Source of the DNA: Tenericutes bacterium ADurb.BinA124
GTDB lineage: Bacteria > Bacillota_I > Bacilli_A > ML615J-28 > CAG-698
DNA length: 64,000 nt
NCBI GenBank assembly: GCA_002068415.1
Contig: MVZM01000001.1
Location: 62,001 to 126,000 of the forward strand
Reading direction: 5' to 3'
Shown: piece after piece, positions 52,326 through 63,177 of the stretch
Numbering within the stretch: position 1 is the first letter of the stretch
Layout of the letters: every line of letters begins with the position of its first letter
The notes under the pieces: generated by a model
What the model was told of the DNA's origin: nothing
Database searches by the model: none
The model's input: the letters and a program-made list of their open reading frames with translations, nothing else
Made by a program: the position numbers and the translations under genes

Positions 52326-53297
52326 ATGAAAAGTATCAATTTGCAAGCTTTTGGTAAACAAAACATCTCTTTTTATTTGGCAATCGAACAGCAATTATTG
52401 CCGAAGATGGCGGAAGATTTGTTTTTTTTATGGGATTTGAATCCGGCGATTGTCGTTGGACGCCATCAATTGATTGCTAGTGAAGTCAATATGGGATTTG
52501 CTAAAAAACATCAGCTTCCCGTTTATCGTCGTCCAACGGGCGGGGGAGCGGTTTATGCCGATGAAGGCTGTTTTATGTTTAGCTTTTTATCTAAAAATAC
52601 CAATCGCGAGCAAGTTTTCTTCCAATACCTTAGCCAAATTAAGAACTTTTTTCTTACTTTGGGTTTAGAGGTGGAATTGTCAGGACGGAATGATTTATTG
52701 TTTTTAGGAAAAAAGTTTTCCGGTAATGCCTTTTTAACTAATCAATATGGTTCCATTCTGCATGGCACGATTTTGTACAATACCAATTTAGAATTCTTAG
52801 TTAATGCGCTCACACCCGATGATGATAAACTTATTTCCAAAGGGATTAAAAGTGTTCGGGAACGAGTTATCAATTTAAAAGATTATCTTAATCTATCCAT
52901 GACGGAAGTCATGATGCAAATGTGGTCGTACTTTTCATCATCACAAGCTTTTCTAAGTGCTGCCGATTTAGCCGGTATTAAAAAATGGGAAGCTCATTTT
53001 TTGTCATCTGCATGGTTGAATGATCATCAGCCACCTTATTCTATACGGGTGAAAAAACGCTTTGCTTGGGGTTTAATCGAGGCTTTTATCGATGTGAAGC
53101 GAAATAAGATTAAAGGATTGGAAATGGTCGGTGATTTTTTTGAAAAACAAAGGATTACTGCTTGGACGCAATCCTTCATTGGTAGTTTGTATTCTGAAGC
53201 AGCTTTTTTAGATATTTTAAAACAAAATGATATTGCTAATTTTATTGATGGCGCTAACAATCATGATATAATGGACTTAATTTGGAGGAAAGAATGA
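52326..53297 (+). CDS. lplA: Lipoate-protein ligase A
   Basis: The 323-residue protein has the ligase motifs VVGRHQ, YRRPTGGGAVYADEG (about residue 72-86), GRNDLLFLGKKFSGNA and HGTILYN. It attaches scavenged lipoate to H protein and other E2-type carriers, using ATP. It heads the glycine cleavage operon and its stop overlaps the gcvT start by four bases, so its job is evidently to activate GcvH. The organism may import lipoate rather than synthesise it. Confidence 0.93.
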   Translation: MKSINLQAFGKQNISFYLAIEQQLLPKMAEDLFFLWDLNPAIVVGRHQLIASEVNMGFAKKHQLPVYRRPTGGGAVYADEGCFMFSFLSKNTNREQVFFQYLSQIKNFFLTLGLEVELSGRNDLLFLGKKFSGNAFLTNQYGSILHGTILYNTNLEFLVNALTPDDDKLISKGIKSVRERVINLKDYLNLSMTEVMMQMWSYFSSSQAFLSAADLAGIKKWEAHFLSSAWLNDHQPPYSIRVKKRFAWGLIEAFIDVKRNKIKGLEMVGDFFEKQRITAWTQSFIGSLYSEAAFLDILKQNDIANFIDGANNHDIMDLIWRKE

Positions 53298-54376
53298 AGA
53301 AAACAATTTTGTATGATGAACATGTCCGATTAGGAGGCAAAATGGTAGAATTTGCCGGGTATTTATTGCCAATCGAGTACACAGGAATTGCTTTAGAGCA
53401 TCAAGCGGTGCGCGATCAATGCGGTGTTTTTGATGTTTCCCATATGGGAGAAATCGAAATAAGTGGCAAGGATGCCATCGCCTTTATCAATTACCTCTTC
53501 ACAAACGATGTCGCTAGTGTCGAAGCCAAGCGTATGGTTTATGGGTTGATGCTCTATCCTCATGGTGGCGTTGTTGATGACATGATGGTTTATAAATATA
53601 ATAATCATCACTTGCTATTAGTCGTCAATGCCGGCAATAAGGATAAGGATTTGGCTTGGATTTTAGACCATCAACAAGCTTATGATGTAGAGGTTGTCGA
53701 TCGCTCCGGATATTATTCCCAATTGGCTTTGCAAGGCCCCAAGGCGGAAGGCATCTTACAAAGTTTAACTAAATATCCTTTGCATAACTTACGTTCACTT
53801 ACTTTTGATCATCTAACGATGCTCAACCATGATTTTTTGGTTTCCCGAAGTGGTTATACCGGTGCGGATGGTTTTGAAATTTATGGTGCCAATGCCCATA
53901 TTTTTGAACTGTTTCAGTTGTTTTCTCGTCTTCCCGAAATTACTTTGTGCGGTTTAGGGTGTCGCGACACTCTCCGCTTTGAAGCATCCATGCCGCTTTA
54001 TGGTCATGAAATCGATGAGACGATTAATCCCTTAGAAGCGGGATTAAATTTTGCTGTTAAACTGGACAAAAGCTTTATTGGTAGTGAGGTTTTGGTTGCT
54101 GCTCAAGCTTCAGGTTTAAAGCGGAAAGTTGTAGCTTTAGAATTGATTGAGCGTGGGATTGCTCGCCATGGCTATGAAGTTGAAGCCGACGGTCAGCTTA
54201 TTGGTCATGTAACCACCGGTTATATGATTCCTAATACGACCAAATCCTATGCCTTTGCCTTAATCGCCAGTGAATATGCCGCTTTAGGAACGATTGTTGG
54301 GATTAGAATTCGGAAGAATCTTGTAAAAGCTAAAGTGCGAAACAAACGATTATTAGAAAAAAAATATGTTCGATAG
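53294..54376 (+). CDS. gcvT: Glycine cleavage system T protein (aminomethyltransferase)
   Basis: ATG 53294 (GGAGG site) gives 360 residues; an in-frame TTG at 53282 within the site is rejected. The sequence has MVEFAGYLLPIEY, DVSHMGEIEISG, SRSGYTGADGFEIY and the LRFEASMPLYGHEID segment of GcvT. It transfers the aminomethyl carbon from the H protein to tetrahydrofolate, making 5,10-methylene-THF and ammonia. Length matches the family. Confidence 0.96.
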   Translation: MKKTILYDEHVRLGGKMVEFAGYLLPIEYTGIALEHQAVRDQCGVFDVSHMGEIEISGKDAIAFINYLFTNDVASVEAKRMVYGLMLYPHGGVVDDMMVYKYNNHHLLLVVNAGNKDKDLAWILDHQQAYDVEVVDRSGYYSQLALQGPKAEGILQSLTKYPLHNLRSLTFDHLTMLNHDFLVSRSGYTGADGFEIYGANAHIFELFQLFSRLPEITLCGLGCRDTLRFEASMPLYGHEIDETINPLEAGLNFAVKLDKSFIGSEVLVAAQASGLKRKVVALELIERGIARHGYEVEADGQLIGHVTTGYMIPNTTKSYAFALIASEYAALGTIVGIRIRKNLVKAKVRNKRLLEKKYVR

Positions 54377-54385
54377 GAGGAAAAC

Positions 54386-54763
54386 ATGAGTAAAGTATTA
54401 GACAATTTAAAGTATGCCCCTACCCATGAATGGGCGAGGGTCGAAGGTGAGTTTGCCTACATTGGCATTACGGATTATGCTCAGGATAGTTTGGGCGCCA
54501 TTGTTTATGTAGAAGGTGGAGATGTTGGTGATTCTGTGAGCCAATTTGAAGAATTCGGGGCTGTGGAAAGCGTTAAAGCCGCTTCGGATTTGCTGTCCCC
54601 GCTTAGCGGAACCATTGTGGAGATTAATGAGGAAGTTATTGATGAACCGGAATTAATTAACCAAGATCCCTATACCCATTGGCTTATCAAAATTGAAATG
54701 AGTGATAAAAGCGAGATTGATAACTTGCTAGATGCTGTCAGTTATCAAAAAATGGCGAAATAA
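54386..54763 (+). CDS. gcvH: Glycine cleavage system H protein (lipoyl carrier)
   Basis: The 125-residue protein has the lipoylation site in VESVKAASDL (Lys64), the TDYAQDSLGAIVYVE segment and family length. It shuttles the aminomethyl group between P, T and L proteins. An AGGAGG site precedes it, and it shares TAATG with gcvPA. Confidence 0.97.
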   Translation: MSKVLDNLKYAPTHEWARVEGEFAYIGITDYAQDSLGAIVYVEGGDVGDSVSQFEEFGAVESVKAASDLLSPLSGTIVEINEEVIDEPELINQDPYTHWLIKIEMSDKSEIDNLLDAVSYQKMAK

Positions 54764-56088
54764 TGAATAAATATTTTCCTCATTCAGAGCAAGATATTGC
54801 GCAAATGCTGGCGAAAATCGGCGTTTCTCATTTGGATGATTTGTTTAAGGATGTCCCGTCCCATGTCCTTCATCATGGGCCTTTTCGGCTACCCCAACAA
54901 TTGTCCGAAATAGAGATTCGTGATGAAATGGCAAAGATTGCCGCCCAAAACAAAAAGCTGATTTCCTTTTTGGGGGCCGGTTCCTATGATGTTTATACTC
55001 CGAGTGTTATTTCAGCCCTAACTTCCCGTCAAGAATTTTTGACTTCCTATACGCCTTATCAACCGGAAATTTCCCAAGGCAATTTACAATATATTTTTGA
55101 GTTTCAAAGTATGATTTGTGAATTAACGGGCATGGATGTCAGCAATGCCAGTGTTTATGATGGGGCTACGGCTACGGCCGAAGCGATGTTTATGGCTGTT
55201 TCGCAAACCAAGCGTAATCGTGTGCTGGTTAGTGCAACAATCAATCCCCGCATTTTAGCGGTTTTAAAGACCTATGCCTATTTTAGGGATGTGGACTTAG
55301 TGATGATTCCGATGAAGGAATATCAATTAGAAAAAGCCCAATTGGGGCAACTTCTGGATGAAAATGTTGCCGGTGTGATTGTTCAGAATCCTAATTTCTA
55401 TGGTCAAATCGAAGATTATACGGATATTTCGGAAATCATCCATGAAAATAAAAGTTTATTAATCAGTAATGTTGATCCCAGCACGCTTAGTGTTTTAAAA
55501 ACACCGCGGGAAATGGGGGTTGATATTGCTTGTGGTGATGGCCAAACCTTAGGTATTCCCCTTAGTTTTGGCGGACCTTATGTGGGATTTATGGCGGCCA
55601 CCGAAAAATTGCTAAGGAAAATGCCAGGACGGATTTGTGGGATGACGAATGATGTTGATGGCAAACGCGGTTTCGTTTTAACTTTACAAGCTCGCGAACA
55701 ACATATTCGTCGGGAAAAAGCTAATTCCAATATTTGTTCTAATCAAAGTTTAATGGCTTTACATACCGTCATTTACATGAGTTTATTAGGCAAGAAGGGT
55801 TTACATGAAGTAGCGATGCGGGCTTATCACCATGCCCATTATTTCTTTAAGCAGCTGTTAGCCACTAAATTGTTTGAACAGGCAGTTAAGGGACCATTCT
55901 TTAAAGAATTTGTTTTAAAATATAAAGGAAACCCATCTTTGCTAAATGATTATTTATTAAAAAAAGGCTATTTATCCGGTTTGGATTTAGGTAAGCAAAT
56001 GATGTTATTCTGTGCTACCGAGATGCGAACCAAAGCCCAAATTGATGATTTTGTTAAGAAAGTTGAGGAATTCTCTCATGTACGATAA
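54763..56088 (+). CDS. gcvPA: Glycine dehydrogenase (decarboxylating) subunit 1
   Basis: The 441-residue product is the N-terminal half of P protein, as in split Gram-positive systems. It has FLGAGSYDVYTPSVI, TPYQPEISQGNLQYIFEFQ, YDGATATAEA and MPGRICGMTNDVDGKRGFVL, all typical landmarks. It forms an alpha2beta2 enzyme with gcvPB that decarboxylates glycine using PLP held by the other subunit. It overlaps gcvPB by 11 bases. Confidence 0.96.
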   Translation: MNKYFPHSEQDIAQMLAKIGVSHLDDLFKDVPSHVLHHGPFRLPQQLSEIEIRDEMAKIAAQNKKLISFLGAGSYDVYTPSVISALTSRQEFLTSYTPYQPEISQGNLQYIFEFQSMICELTGMDVSNASVYDGATATAEAMFMAVSQTKRNRVLVSATINPRILAVLKTYAYFRDVDLVMIPMKEYQLEKAQLGQLLDENVAGVIVQNPNFYGQIEDYTDISEIIHENKSLLISNVDPSTLSVLKTPREMGVDIACGDGQTLGIPLSFGGPYVGFMAATEKLLRKMPGRICGMTNDVDGKRGFVLTLQAREQHIRREKANSNICSNQSLMALHTVIYMSLLGKKGLHEVAMRAYHHAHYFFKQLLATKLFEQAVKGPFFKEFVLKYKGNPSLLNDYLLKKGYLSGLDLGKQMMLFCATEMRTKAQIDDFVKKVEEFSHVR

Positions 56089-57511
56089 ACTGATATTTGA
56101 AATTTCTCAGCCTAATCGTCAGGCTTATAGTTTACCGGAAACCGAAATTAGCGGTGTGGATTTACCGGCCTCTTTAAAAAGGCAATTGCCATTGGATATG
56201 CCGGAAGTATCGGAGTTAGATGTTGTTCGTCATTATACCCGTTTATCACAAAAAAATTATGGCGTTGACCAAGGATTTTATCCGCTCGGTTCTTGCACCA
56301 TGAAATATAACCCGAAGATTAATGAGGAGATGGCTAGTTTGCCGGGGTTTGTAAAAATGCATCCCCTGCAACCGGAAAAAACTGTTCAGGGAGCGATGCA
56401 GATTTATTATGAAACCTCGCAAATGTTAGCTGAATTAACCGGTTTAGCGGAGTTTTCCTTTAACCCCTTTGCCGGCGCTCATGGCGAAGCGACGGGTTTA
56501 ATGATTATGAAAGCCTATCATTTACAACGCGGTGACACCAAACGAACGAAAGTGATTGTGCCTGACAGCGCTCACGGCACTAATCCGGCCAGTGCCAGTG
56601 TTTGTGGCATGGATACGATTGTTGTTCCGTCAACCCCGGAAGGAACGGTCGATATTACTGCTTTGAAAAAGGTTTTAAATGATGAAGTAGCCGGGATTAT
56701 GTTAACTAATCCCAATACCTTGGGGATTTTTGAAAAAGATATTTGTGAGATTGCGGAGCTTGTTCATGCTAATGGTAGTTTACTATACTATGACGGTGCC
56801 AACTTAAATGCTCTATTGGGGATTGCCAGACCAGGGGACATGGGATTTGATATTATGCATATTAATCTCCATAAGACTTTTTCCACTCCTCATGGTGGCG
56901 GGGGTCCGGGAAGTGGTCCGGTGGGTGTTACGAAAGCTCTTGTGCACTTGCTTCCTAATCCAAGGGTAATTAAAGAAAAAGGGAAATATCGTTGGCTTAC
57001 TAATGAACAATCTATTGGTTCTGTTAGCGGTTTTTATGGTAATTTTTTGGTTGTTGTTCGTGCTTATACCTATTTACGCACTTTGGGAAAAGAAAATGTC
57101 CATCATGTTGGTTATTTATCCGTTTTAAATGCCAATTATATCAAAGAATCACTGAAAGAATACTATAAATTACCAATCACCGGTTTATGTAAACATGAAG
57201 TGGTTTTTGATGGTCTCATCAGTGAAAAAGCCACGACTTTAGATGTTGCTAAACGCTTGCTGGACTATGGTTACCATCCGCCAACCATTTATTTTCCGCT
57301 ATTGTTCCATCAAACGATTATGATTGAACCGACGGAAGTCGAATCTAAAGAAACGATTGATGATTTCATTAATACCATGATTAAGATTGCGCAAGAAGCA
57401 GAAGCGAATCCGGACTTATTGAAAACGGCTCCCCACAATACGATTGTCCGCCGGCTTGATGATGTGAAGGCGGCCCGTAATCCCATTATCAAATATAAGG
57501 ATATTGTATGA
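56078..57511 (+). CDS. gcvPB: Glycine dehydrogenase (decarboxylating) subunit 2
   Basis: ATG 56078 gives 477 residues starting MYDKLIFE; upstream in-frame codons lie inside gcvPA and are rejected. It contains GFYPLGSCTMKYNP, PDSAHGTNPASAS and the PLP site INLHKTFSTPHGGGGPGSGP with Lys266. It carries the PLP active site of the P protein. The ATGA overlap with lpdA continues the operon. Confidence 0.96.
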   Translation: MYDKLIFEISQPNRQAYSLPETEISGVDLPASLKRQLPLDMPEVSELDVVRHYTRLSQKNYGVDQGFYPLGSCTMKYNPKINEEMASLPGFVKMHPLQPEKTVQGAMQIYYETSQMLAELTGLAEFSFNPFAGAHGEATGLMIMKAYHLQRGDTKRTKVIVPDSAHGTNPASASVCGMDTIVVPSTPEGTVDITALKKVLNDEVAGIMLTNPNTLGIFEKDICEIAELVHANGSLLYYDGANLNALLGIARPGDMGFDIMHINLHKTFSTPHGGGGPGSGPVGVTKALVHLLPNPRVIKEKGKYRWLTNEQSIGSVSGFYGNFLVVVRAYTYLRTLGKENVHHVGYLSVLNANYIKESLKEYYKLPITGLCKHEVVFDGLISEKATTLDVAKRLLDYGYHPPTIYFPLLFHQTIMIEPTEVESKETIDDFINTMIKIAQEAEANPDLLKTAPHNTIVRRLDDVKAARNPIIKYKDIV

Positions 57512-58839
57512 GGGATTTGATTATTATTGGGGCCGGACCGGGAGGATATGAATTAGCTTTAGAAGCGGCTTCCCAAGGTTTAAAAGTAACTTTAATTGAA
57601 AAAGACGCTTTAGGTGGGACTTGTTTAAACCATGGTTGTATTCCTACTAAATCCTTCTATCATACTGCCAAATTGATTAAAGATTTTCAAGAAGCTCAAA
57701 ACTTAGGTTTTTCACCTTTACCTAATTGGGATTATCAAAAAACGCTTCACCGTAAAAATGAAATTGTTTCCCAACTGGTTGGCGGTATCAAGTTTTTGTT
57801 AGAAAAAGCCCAAGTTGAAGTTATCCATGGTCATGGTAAGTTAATATCGCCTCATCAAGTTCAAGTCAACGAGCAAATCATTGAAGGTGCTTTCATTGTG
57901 ATAGCAACGGGCTCATCAAGTGCTAAGCTACCTTTGCCGGGTTTTAATCTCCCTCAAGTTTTATCATCCACCGAGATGTTAGACTTGGATGTTATTCCGA
58001 AAAAGTTAGCCATTGTTGGTGGTGGGGTTATCGGCATTGAATTTGCTTCCATTTTTCAACAGTTTGGCAGTGAAGTTGAAGTTTTTGAAGCTTTGGATAC
58101 GATTTTACCTTTGAGCGATCGAGAAATTTCTAAACGCTTGCTTAGTTATTTAAAACAAAGCGGCATTAAGTTTCATTTAAAGACAATGGTTTCCAAGATT
58201 GAAAAAACGGACCATTTACAATTGTTCTATCAAGAAAAAGACCAAGAATTGACCACGGAAGCTGATGTTGTGCTGGTGGCTGTTGGTCGTAAACCGAAGC
58301 TTGACAAGCTTGGACTGGAAGAAGTTGGAATTGTTTATGATCGCTTTGGCATCAAAGTCAATGAGCATTTCCAAACTAATTTTCCCCATATTTATGCCAT
58401 TGGCGATGTTACCGGAAAAATGATGTTAGCGCACAGTGCGACTTACAGCGGCTTCCAAGTCTTAAAGCATTTGTTGCATCAAAGTGACCGCATTGATTTT
58501 TCGATTCTTCCTAGTTGTGTCTTTACATTTCCGGAAGTTGCCCAAGTTGGTTTAACGGAAGAAGAAGCTAAAAGCCTTGATTACCGAGTTTTAAAATCCT
58601 TCTTCCGGGCTAATGGTAAAGCCTTAACCATTAATGAAACCAATGGTTTTATTAAAATCATAGTTGTGGATGAAGTTATTCGAGGTGTACACATTTTAGG
58701 ACCCCATGCCAGTGATTTAATTTCGGAAGCGGTTGCCTTGCTTAATCAAAAAACAACCGTCCAGGAAATGAAAAATTTCATTCATCCCCATCCCACCTTG
58801 GGAGAAATTTTTGCTTCAGCAATTCGTGAGGACCATTAA
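57508..58839 (+). CDS. lpdA: Dihydrolipoyl dehydrogenase (L protein)
   Basis: The 443-residue flavoprotein has the FAD motif IIGAGPGGYELAL. The redox pair Cys39/Cys44 lies in GGTCLNHGCIPTK, the NAD-binding GGGVIGIEFAS around residue 172, and a C-terminal dimer domain with HPHPTLGEIF at the end. It reoxidises the H-protein dihydrolipoate with NAD+. There is no N-terminal lipoyl domain. Presence within the gcv operon makes it the dedicated E3 of glycine cleavage; no other dehydrogenase complex is in the window. Confidence 0.96.
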   Translation: MRDLIIIGAGPGGYELALEAASQGLKVTLIEKDALGGTCLNHGCIPTKSFYHTAKLIKDFQEAQNLGFSPLPNWDYQKTLHRKNEIVSQLVGGIKFLLEKAQVEVIHGHGKLISPHQVQVNEQIIEGAFIVIATGSSSAKLPLPGFNLPQVLSSTEMLDLDVIPKKLAIVGGGVIGIEFASIFQQFGSEVEVFEALDTILPLSDREISKRLLSYLKQSGIKFHLKTMVSKIEKTDHLQLFYQEKDQELTTEADVVLVAVGRKPKLDKLGLEEVGIVYDRFGIKVNEHFQTNFPHIYAIGDVTGKMMLAHSATYSGFQVLKHLLHQSDRIDFSILPSCVFTFPEVAQVGLTEEEAKSLDYRVLKSFFRANGKALTINETNGFIKIIVVDEVIRGVHILGPHASDLISEAVALLNQKTTVQEMKNFIHPHPTLGEIFASAIREDH

Positions 58840-58858
58840 TTTGGTCCTTTTATTTTTG
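58829..58858 (+). terminator. Terminator of the glycine cleavage operon
   Basis: AGGACC (58829-58834) pairs with GGTCCT (58843-58848), followed by TTTATTTTT; the stem overlaps the lpdA stop codon. Confidence 0.82.
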
Positions 58859-58898
58859 CCTAGTTAATGTTATAATATTTAAAAGTAGGTGAATCACA

Positions 58899-59867
58899 AT
58901 GCAACAAATAATTGAAATTGTTCCTAATTATTCCGAAGGCAAAAATGCCGATATTATGCAAAAAATCATTGCCCCCTTTCAAAATAATCCGCTCATTAGT
59001 TTAGTGGATTTGGAAATGGATGCTTCGTACCATCGCAGTGTGGTGACAATTATCGGTGAAGCCCAAACCGTCTTAAGGCAAATGGTGGAAAGCGCTAAAA
59101 TCGCTGCGTCTTTGATTGATATGCGTCGTCATTCCGGTGAACATCCGCGGATGGGAGCAATTGATGTATGCCCCTTAATCCCCATTCAAAATATCACTGA
59201 ACAAGAATGTATCGATTTAAGTCGGAAATTAGCCCAAAACATCAATGAAGCAAGCCAAATTCCGATTTATTTGTATGCGAAATCAGCCAGTAATGAGCAA
59301 AGGTCATTATTACCCAATATTCGTCAAGGTGAATTTGAAGGTTTAGCTACGAAAATGACTAATCCTGAATGGGCCCCGGACTTTGGGGAAGCTAAGCCTC
59401 ATCCTTCAGCCGGTGCTTTAGCAATCGGATGCCGTAAGCCTTTAGTGGCTTTTAATATTGATATGAACAGTAATGACAAAGGGAAGGTCTTAAAAATTGC
59501 CCGTCGCATTCGTTATAGTTCGGGTGGTTATCGATTCATTCAAGCCGGTGCCGCTCGTTTACAGGAGCGTCGTTTGTGTCAAGTAACAATGAATTTAACG
59601 GATTATGAGCAAACGCCTCTCTATCAAGCTTTGGAAGCAACGATGATGGAAGCTCGCCGTTATCAAATGGATGTTGTTGCTAGCGAAATCGTCGGGCTAG
59701 TTCCCAAAGCTTGTTTGGTTAATTCATTGAAATATTATCTTCATTTAGAAGATGATGCGGTTTTAGACTTGTCTCTTCCAGACATCGTTGAACTATCAAT
59801 GAAGTATTTTAAACTGCGTGATTTTAACGAACAAAAAATAATCGAATATTATGTAAAGAATAAGTAA
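58899..59867 (+). CDS. ftcD: Glutamate formimidoyltransferase
   Basis: The 322-residue protein starts IEIVPNYSEGKN and has RRHSGEHPRMGAIDVCPLIP, KPHPSAGALAIGCR and ASEIVGLVPK, the FTCD formiminotransferase landmarks. The length equals the transferase domain alone, without the cyclodeaminase. It moves the formimino group of formiminoglutamate (from histidine breakdown) to THF, or in reverse, formyl groups. Close to the gcv operon it is part of folate one-carbon supply. Only a TATAAT-like -10 is seen upstream. Confidence 0.9.
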   Translation: MQQIIEIVPNYSEGKNADIMQKIIAPFQNNPLISLVDLEMDASYHRSVVTIIGEAQTVLRQMVESAKIAASLIDMRRHSGEHPRMGAIDVCPLIPIQNITEQECIDLSRKLAQNINEASQIPIYLYAKSASNEQRSLLPNIRQGEFEGLATKMTNPEWAPDFGEAKPHPSAGALAIGCRKPLVAFNIDMNSNDKGKVLKIARRIRYSSGGYRFIQAGAARLQERRLCQVTMNLTDYEQTPLYQALEATMMEARRYQMDVVASEIVGLVPKACLVNSLKYYLHLEDDAVLDLSLPDIVELSMKYFKLRDFNEQKIIEYYVKNK

Positions 59868-59893
59868 TAATGTCAGGTTTTTTGGTTTTTAAT

Positions 59894-59922
59894 TTGAAAA
59901 ACAGGATTGATTTTGTTATAAT
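59894..59922 (+). promoter_or_regulatory. Promoter of the DUF1189-leuS operon
   Basis: TTGAAA at 59894-59899 and TATAAT at 59917-59922 with a 17-base spacer. The short leader to 59945 has no T-box for leuS. Confidence 0.82.
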
Positions 59923-59945
59923 TAGTCAATATCAAGGAGACCTCC

Positions 59946-60755
59946 ATGTATCAAAGATTTAAAGAAGGACTATTTAGTCCTTCAGAGATTGCGAAATACC
60001 AAAACGATAAAAAAATAGTAACTTTTTTGTTTTTTTTAATACTCGTTTTGCTTTCTATTATCCCGAGTTTAATTAATTTGACTCACAATCGTGGCTTGGA
60101 TTATGAAGAACGAACGACTATTCGTCAATCCTTTTTGGACAATGAAGTTCACTTTTCTTTAGTTGATTCCCAATTGGTGGCGGATGTCGGGACTAACAAA
60201 ATCCAAACGGTTTTGGTAAATTCCACATTGTTGATTGTGTTTACTGATCAAGACAGCTTGAAAACCGATTTAAGCCATTTTAATACTTATTCACGGATTG
60301 TATTAACGAAGAAGGCCGTTTATTTTCAACAATCATTAATCAATGTCAAGTTGTTTGCTTATGCTGATTATCCCTCATTAGCCAATTTGGATTTTAGTGA
60401 TGCTTTAAAAAATGATCAAAACTTTTGGACGACCGTCTTCCTCGTGATTGAAGATCAAATTGCTCATCATGGGTCAGTCACATTATTGGCAAAAGGGCTT
60501 TTTATCGTCATTAGTGAAATATTGGTATTAGGATTTTTTAGCTTAATCGTGGCTATTTTTCAAATGATGTCACTATCGGGATATATGAAATTTACCAAGG
60601 TTTGGCAAATTATGACCTATATTCTCGTTCCGTATATTGTTGCGAAAGTATTTGAAGATTTATTTTCCCTTAATTACTTATCTTTTTTAGGAGCCATCAT
60701 CACGGTTTTCTATGCTAATCGTTTAACACAAGTAATACTGCAAAGGAAGGATTAA
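59946..60755 (+). CDS. DUF1189-like membrane protein
   Basis: The 269-residue protein has a hydrophobic helix near residues 25-48, an extracellular domain to about 180, then three or four helices to the end. This is the DUF1189 (maltodextrin/putative membrane protein) layout. The start [17 protein letters not shown] and length agree. Function unknown. It lies four bases before leuS in one operon. Confidence 0.72.
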   Translation: MYQRFKEGLFSPSEIAKYQNDKKIVTFLFFLILVLLSIIPSLINLTHNRGLDYEERTTIRQSFLDNEVHFSLVDSQLVADVGTNKIQTVLVNSTLLIVFTDQDSLKTDLSHFNTYSRIVLTKKAVYFQQSLINVKLFAYADYPSLANLDFSDALKNDQNFWTTVFLVIEDQIAHHGSVTLLAKGLFIVISEILVLGFFSLIVAIFQMMSLSGYMKFTKVWQIMTYILVPYIVAKVFEDLFSLNYLSFLGAIITVFYANRLTQVILQRKD

Positions 60756-60759
60756 AAAA

Positions 60760-63177
60760 ATGGCTTACAATCATCAAGAAATCGAGAAAAAATGGCAAAA
60801 ATATTGGGAAACCCATAAAACTTTTAAAACGGGCCAAGATTTGTCCAAACCGAAATATTATGTTTTAGATATGTTTCCTTACCCAAGTGGGGCAGGCTTG
60901 CATGTTGGGCATCCCGAGGGTTACACGGCCACCGATGCCATCGCGCGCATGAAACGCATGCAAGGCTATAATGTTATGCATCCAATGGGCTGGGATGCCT
61001 TTGGACTGCCCTCTGAACAATATGCAATTGCTACCGGCAAAGATCCCTTTGATTTTACAATGCAAAACATTAAAACATTTAAACATCAGTTGGGAATTTT
61101 AGGTTTGTCCTATGATTGGGATCGGGAATTGGCCACTTGTGATCCGAAATACTATAAATGGACGCAATGGATTTTTACAATCCTTTATAAAAAAGGCCTA
61201 GCGGAAATTCGCAATATCGATGTTAATTGGTGCGATGAATTAGGGACGGTACTCGCCAATGAAGAAGTTATCAATGTTGATGGCAAAATGGTGAGTGAAC
61301 GCGGCTGTTATGATGTTGTGAAAAAACCGATGCGCCAATGGGTCTTAAAAATCACTGAATATGCTGAGCGCTTATTACAAGGCCTCGACCAACTTGATTG
61401 GCCGGAATCGATTAAAGAGATGCAAAGAAACTGGATTGGCAAAAGTGTTGGTGCGGAAGTGATTTTTAAAGTTCATGATTCTAATCAGCAATTCCTTGTG
61501 TTCACTACTCGGCCCGATACTTTGTTTGGAGCTACTTATTGTGTGTTGGCTCCTGAACATGAGTTGGTTGAGATAATAACACCCCAAGAATTTAAAGAAC
61601 AAATTAAAGAATATCAAGAATATGCTAAATCCCGCAGTGATTTGGATCGCACGGATTTAAATAAAGAAAAAACCGGTGTTTTTACGGGCGCCTATGCCGT
61701 TAATCCAGTTAATCAAAAATTAATTCCAATTTGGATTGCCGATTATGTGTTGAGTACTTATGGAACGGGAGCCATCATGGCTGTTCCCGGTCATGATGAA
61801 CGCGATTATGCCTTTGCAAAAAAATTCCAATTGGAAATTGTCGCCGTTTTGGATGCTGATATTTCTGAACAAGCCTTCACCGGCGATGCGAAACATATTA
61901 ATTCGGATTTCATCAATGGACTTAATAAACAAGAAGCCATTGATAAAATGAATGACTTTTTAGAAGCTCATCATTTAGGAAAACGCAGTGTTAATTATAA
62001 GCTTCGCGATTGGGTATTTAGTCGTCAGCGTTATTGGGGTGAACCTTTTCCCATTATTTTTTATGATGACGGTCAAATTGAGGTTTTGGAGCTTGACCAA
62101 TTACCGTTAATCCTACCAAAACTGGAAAAGATTACGCCTAGTGAAACCGGTGAATCACCGCTAGCCAATGCGAAAGATTGGTTGCTTGTGGAAAGGGCGG
62201 ATGGTGTTAAAGGTCGTCGTGAAACCAACACTATGCCCCAATGGGCGGGAAGTTGCTGGTACTACATTGGTTATATTATGCGCCATGAACAGGACTTTTT
62301 GGATTTATCCAAACCGGAAGTGCAAGCTTTAGTCAATTATTGGTTGCCGGTTGATTTGTATGTTGGTGGGACGGAACATGCCGTTTTACATTTGCTTTAT
62401 TCACGTTTTTGGCACCAAGTCTTATATGATGCGGGCATTGTTAATTCTCCCGAACCTTATCAAAAATTATTTAATCAAGGGATGATTCTTGGTGAAGATG
62501 GTGAGAAAATGTCGAAATCACGGGGCAATGTAATTAATCCCGATGACATTGTCAATGAATATGGCGCGGACACTTTACGCTTGTATGAGATGTTCATGGG
62601 ACCTCTCGAAGCCGTCAAACCGTGGTCGACTGCTGGAGTGGAAGGACCGCGGCGTTTCTTGGAACGCGTTTATCGTTTCTATACGGAAGTCGCCAATTTT
62701 GATGCTAATAATTTTGTTTTAGAAAAACTATACCATCAGACCATCAAAAAAGTTACGGAAGATTATACCAACTTGCGTTTTAATACCGCCATTAGCCAAA
62801 TGATGATTTTCATGAATGAATGTTATAAAAACCCCAACATTCCTTTAGAGTTTTTGGAAGGTTTCTTAAAATTATTGAATCCGATTGCCCCCCATATTAC
62901 CGAAGAACTTCATGAAATGGTCTTGAATGGGCGGGAATCGTTGGCTAATTTACCATGGCCGACTTTTGATGAAAACAAGATAAAGGAAGATGAAATTACT
63001 TTTGTCGTTCAGGTTAACGGTAAAATCCGTGATAAGATTACGGTTAATGCCGAGGTCAGCGATCAAGAAATGGAAAAGTTAGCCCTCCAAAGTGAGAAAG
63101 TCCAAACTTTCATTAACGGTTTAACAATCCGGAAAATCATTGTCATCTCCAAGAAAATCGTTAATATCGTTGTTTAA
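60760..63177 (+). CDS. leuS: Leucyl-tRNA synthetase
   Basis: The 805-residue class I synthetase has the HIGH-type motif HVGHPEG near residue 49 and KMSKS at 583. It also has the editing-domain signature [16 protein letters not shown] and a C-terminal anticodon and C-terminal domain ending at 805. It charges tRNA-Leu and edits mischarged isoleucine or other residues. The length is the normal bacterial size. No T-box precedes it, unlike many Bacillota leuS genes. Confidence 0.98.
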   Translation: MAYNHQEIEKKWQKYWETHKTFKTGQDLSKPKYYVLDMFPYPSGAGLHVGHPEGYTATDAIARMKRMQGYNVMHPMGWDAFGLPSEQYAIATGKDPFDFTMQNIKTFKHQLGILGLSYDWDRELATCDPKYYKWTQWIFTILYKKGLAEIRNIDVNWCDELGTVLANEEVINVDGKMVSERGCYDVVKKPMRQWVLKITEYAERLLQGLDQLDWPESIKEMQRNWIGKSVGAEVIFKVHDSNQQFLVFTTRPDTLFGATYCVLAPEHELVEIITPQEFKEQIKEYQEYAKSRSDLDRTDLNKEKTGVFTGAYAVNPVNQKLIPIWIADYVLSTYGTGAIMAVPGHDERDYAFAKKFQLEIVAVLDADISEQAFTGDAKHINSDFINGLNKQEAIDKMNDFLEAHHLGKRSVNYKLRDWVFSRQRYWGEPFPIIFYDDGQIEVLELDQLPLILPKLEKITPSETGESPLANAKDWLLVERADGVKGRRETNTMPQWAGSCWYYIGYIMRHEQDFLDLSKPEVQALVNYWLPVDLYVGGTEHAVLHLLYSRFWHQVLYDAGIVNSPEPYQKLFNQGMILGEDGEKMSKSRGNVINPDDIVNEYGADTLRLYEMFMGPLEAVKPWSTAGVEGPRRFLERVYRFYTEVANFDANNFVLEKLYHQTIKKVTEDYTNLRFNTAISQMMIFMNECYKNPNIPLEFLEGFLKLLNPIAPHITEELHEMVLNGRESLANLPWPTFDENKIKEDEITFVVQVNGKIRDKITVNAEVSDQEMEKLALQSEKVQTFINGLTIRKIIVISKKIVNIVV

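Noticed and set aside
59868-59945. T-box for leuS
   Set aside because: The leader before the operon is about 20 bases after the promoter and leuS follows its neighbour by four bases; no T-box consensus is present.
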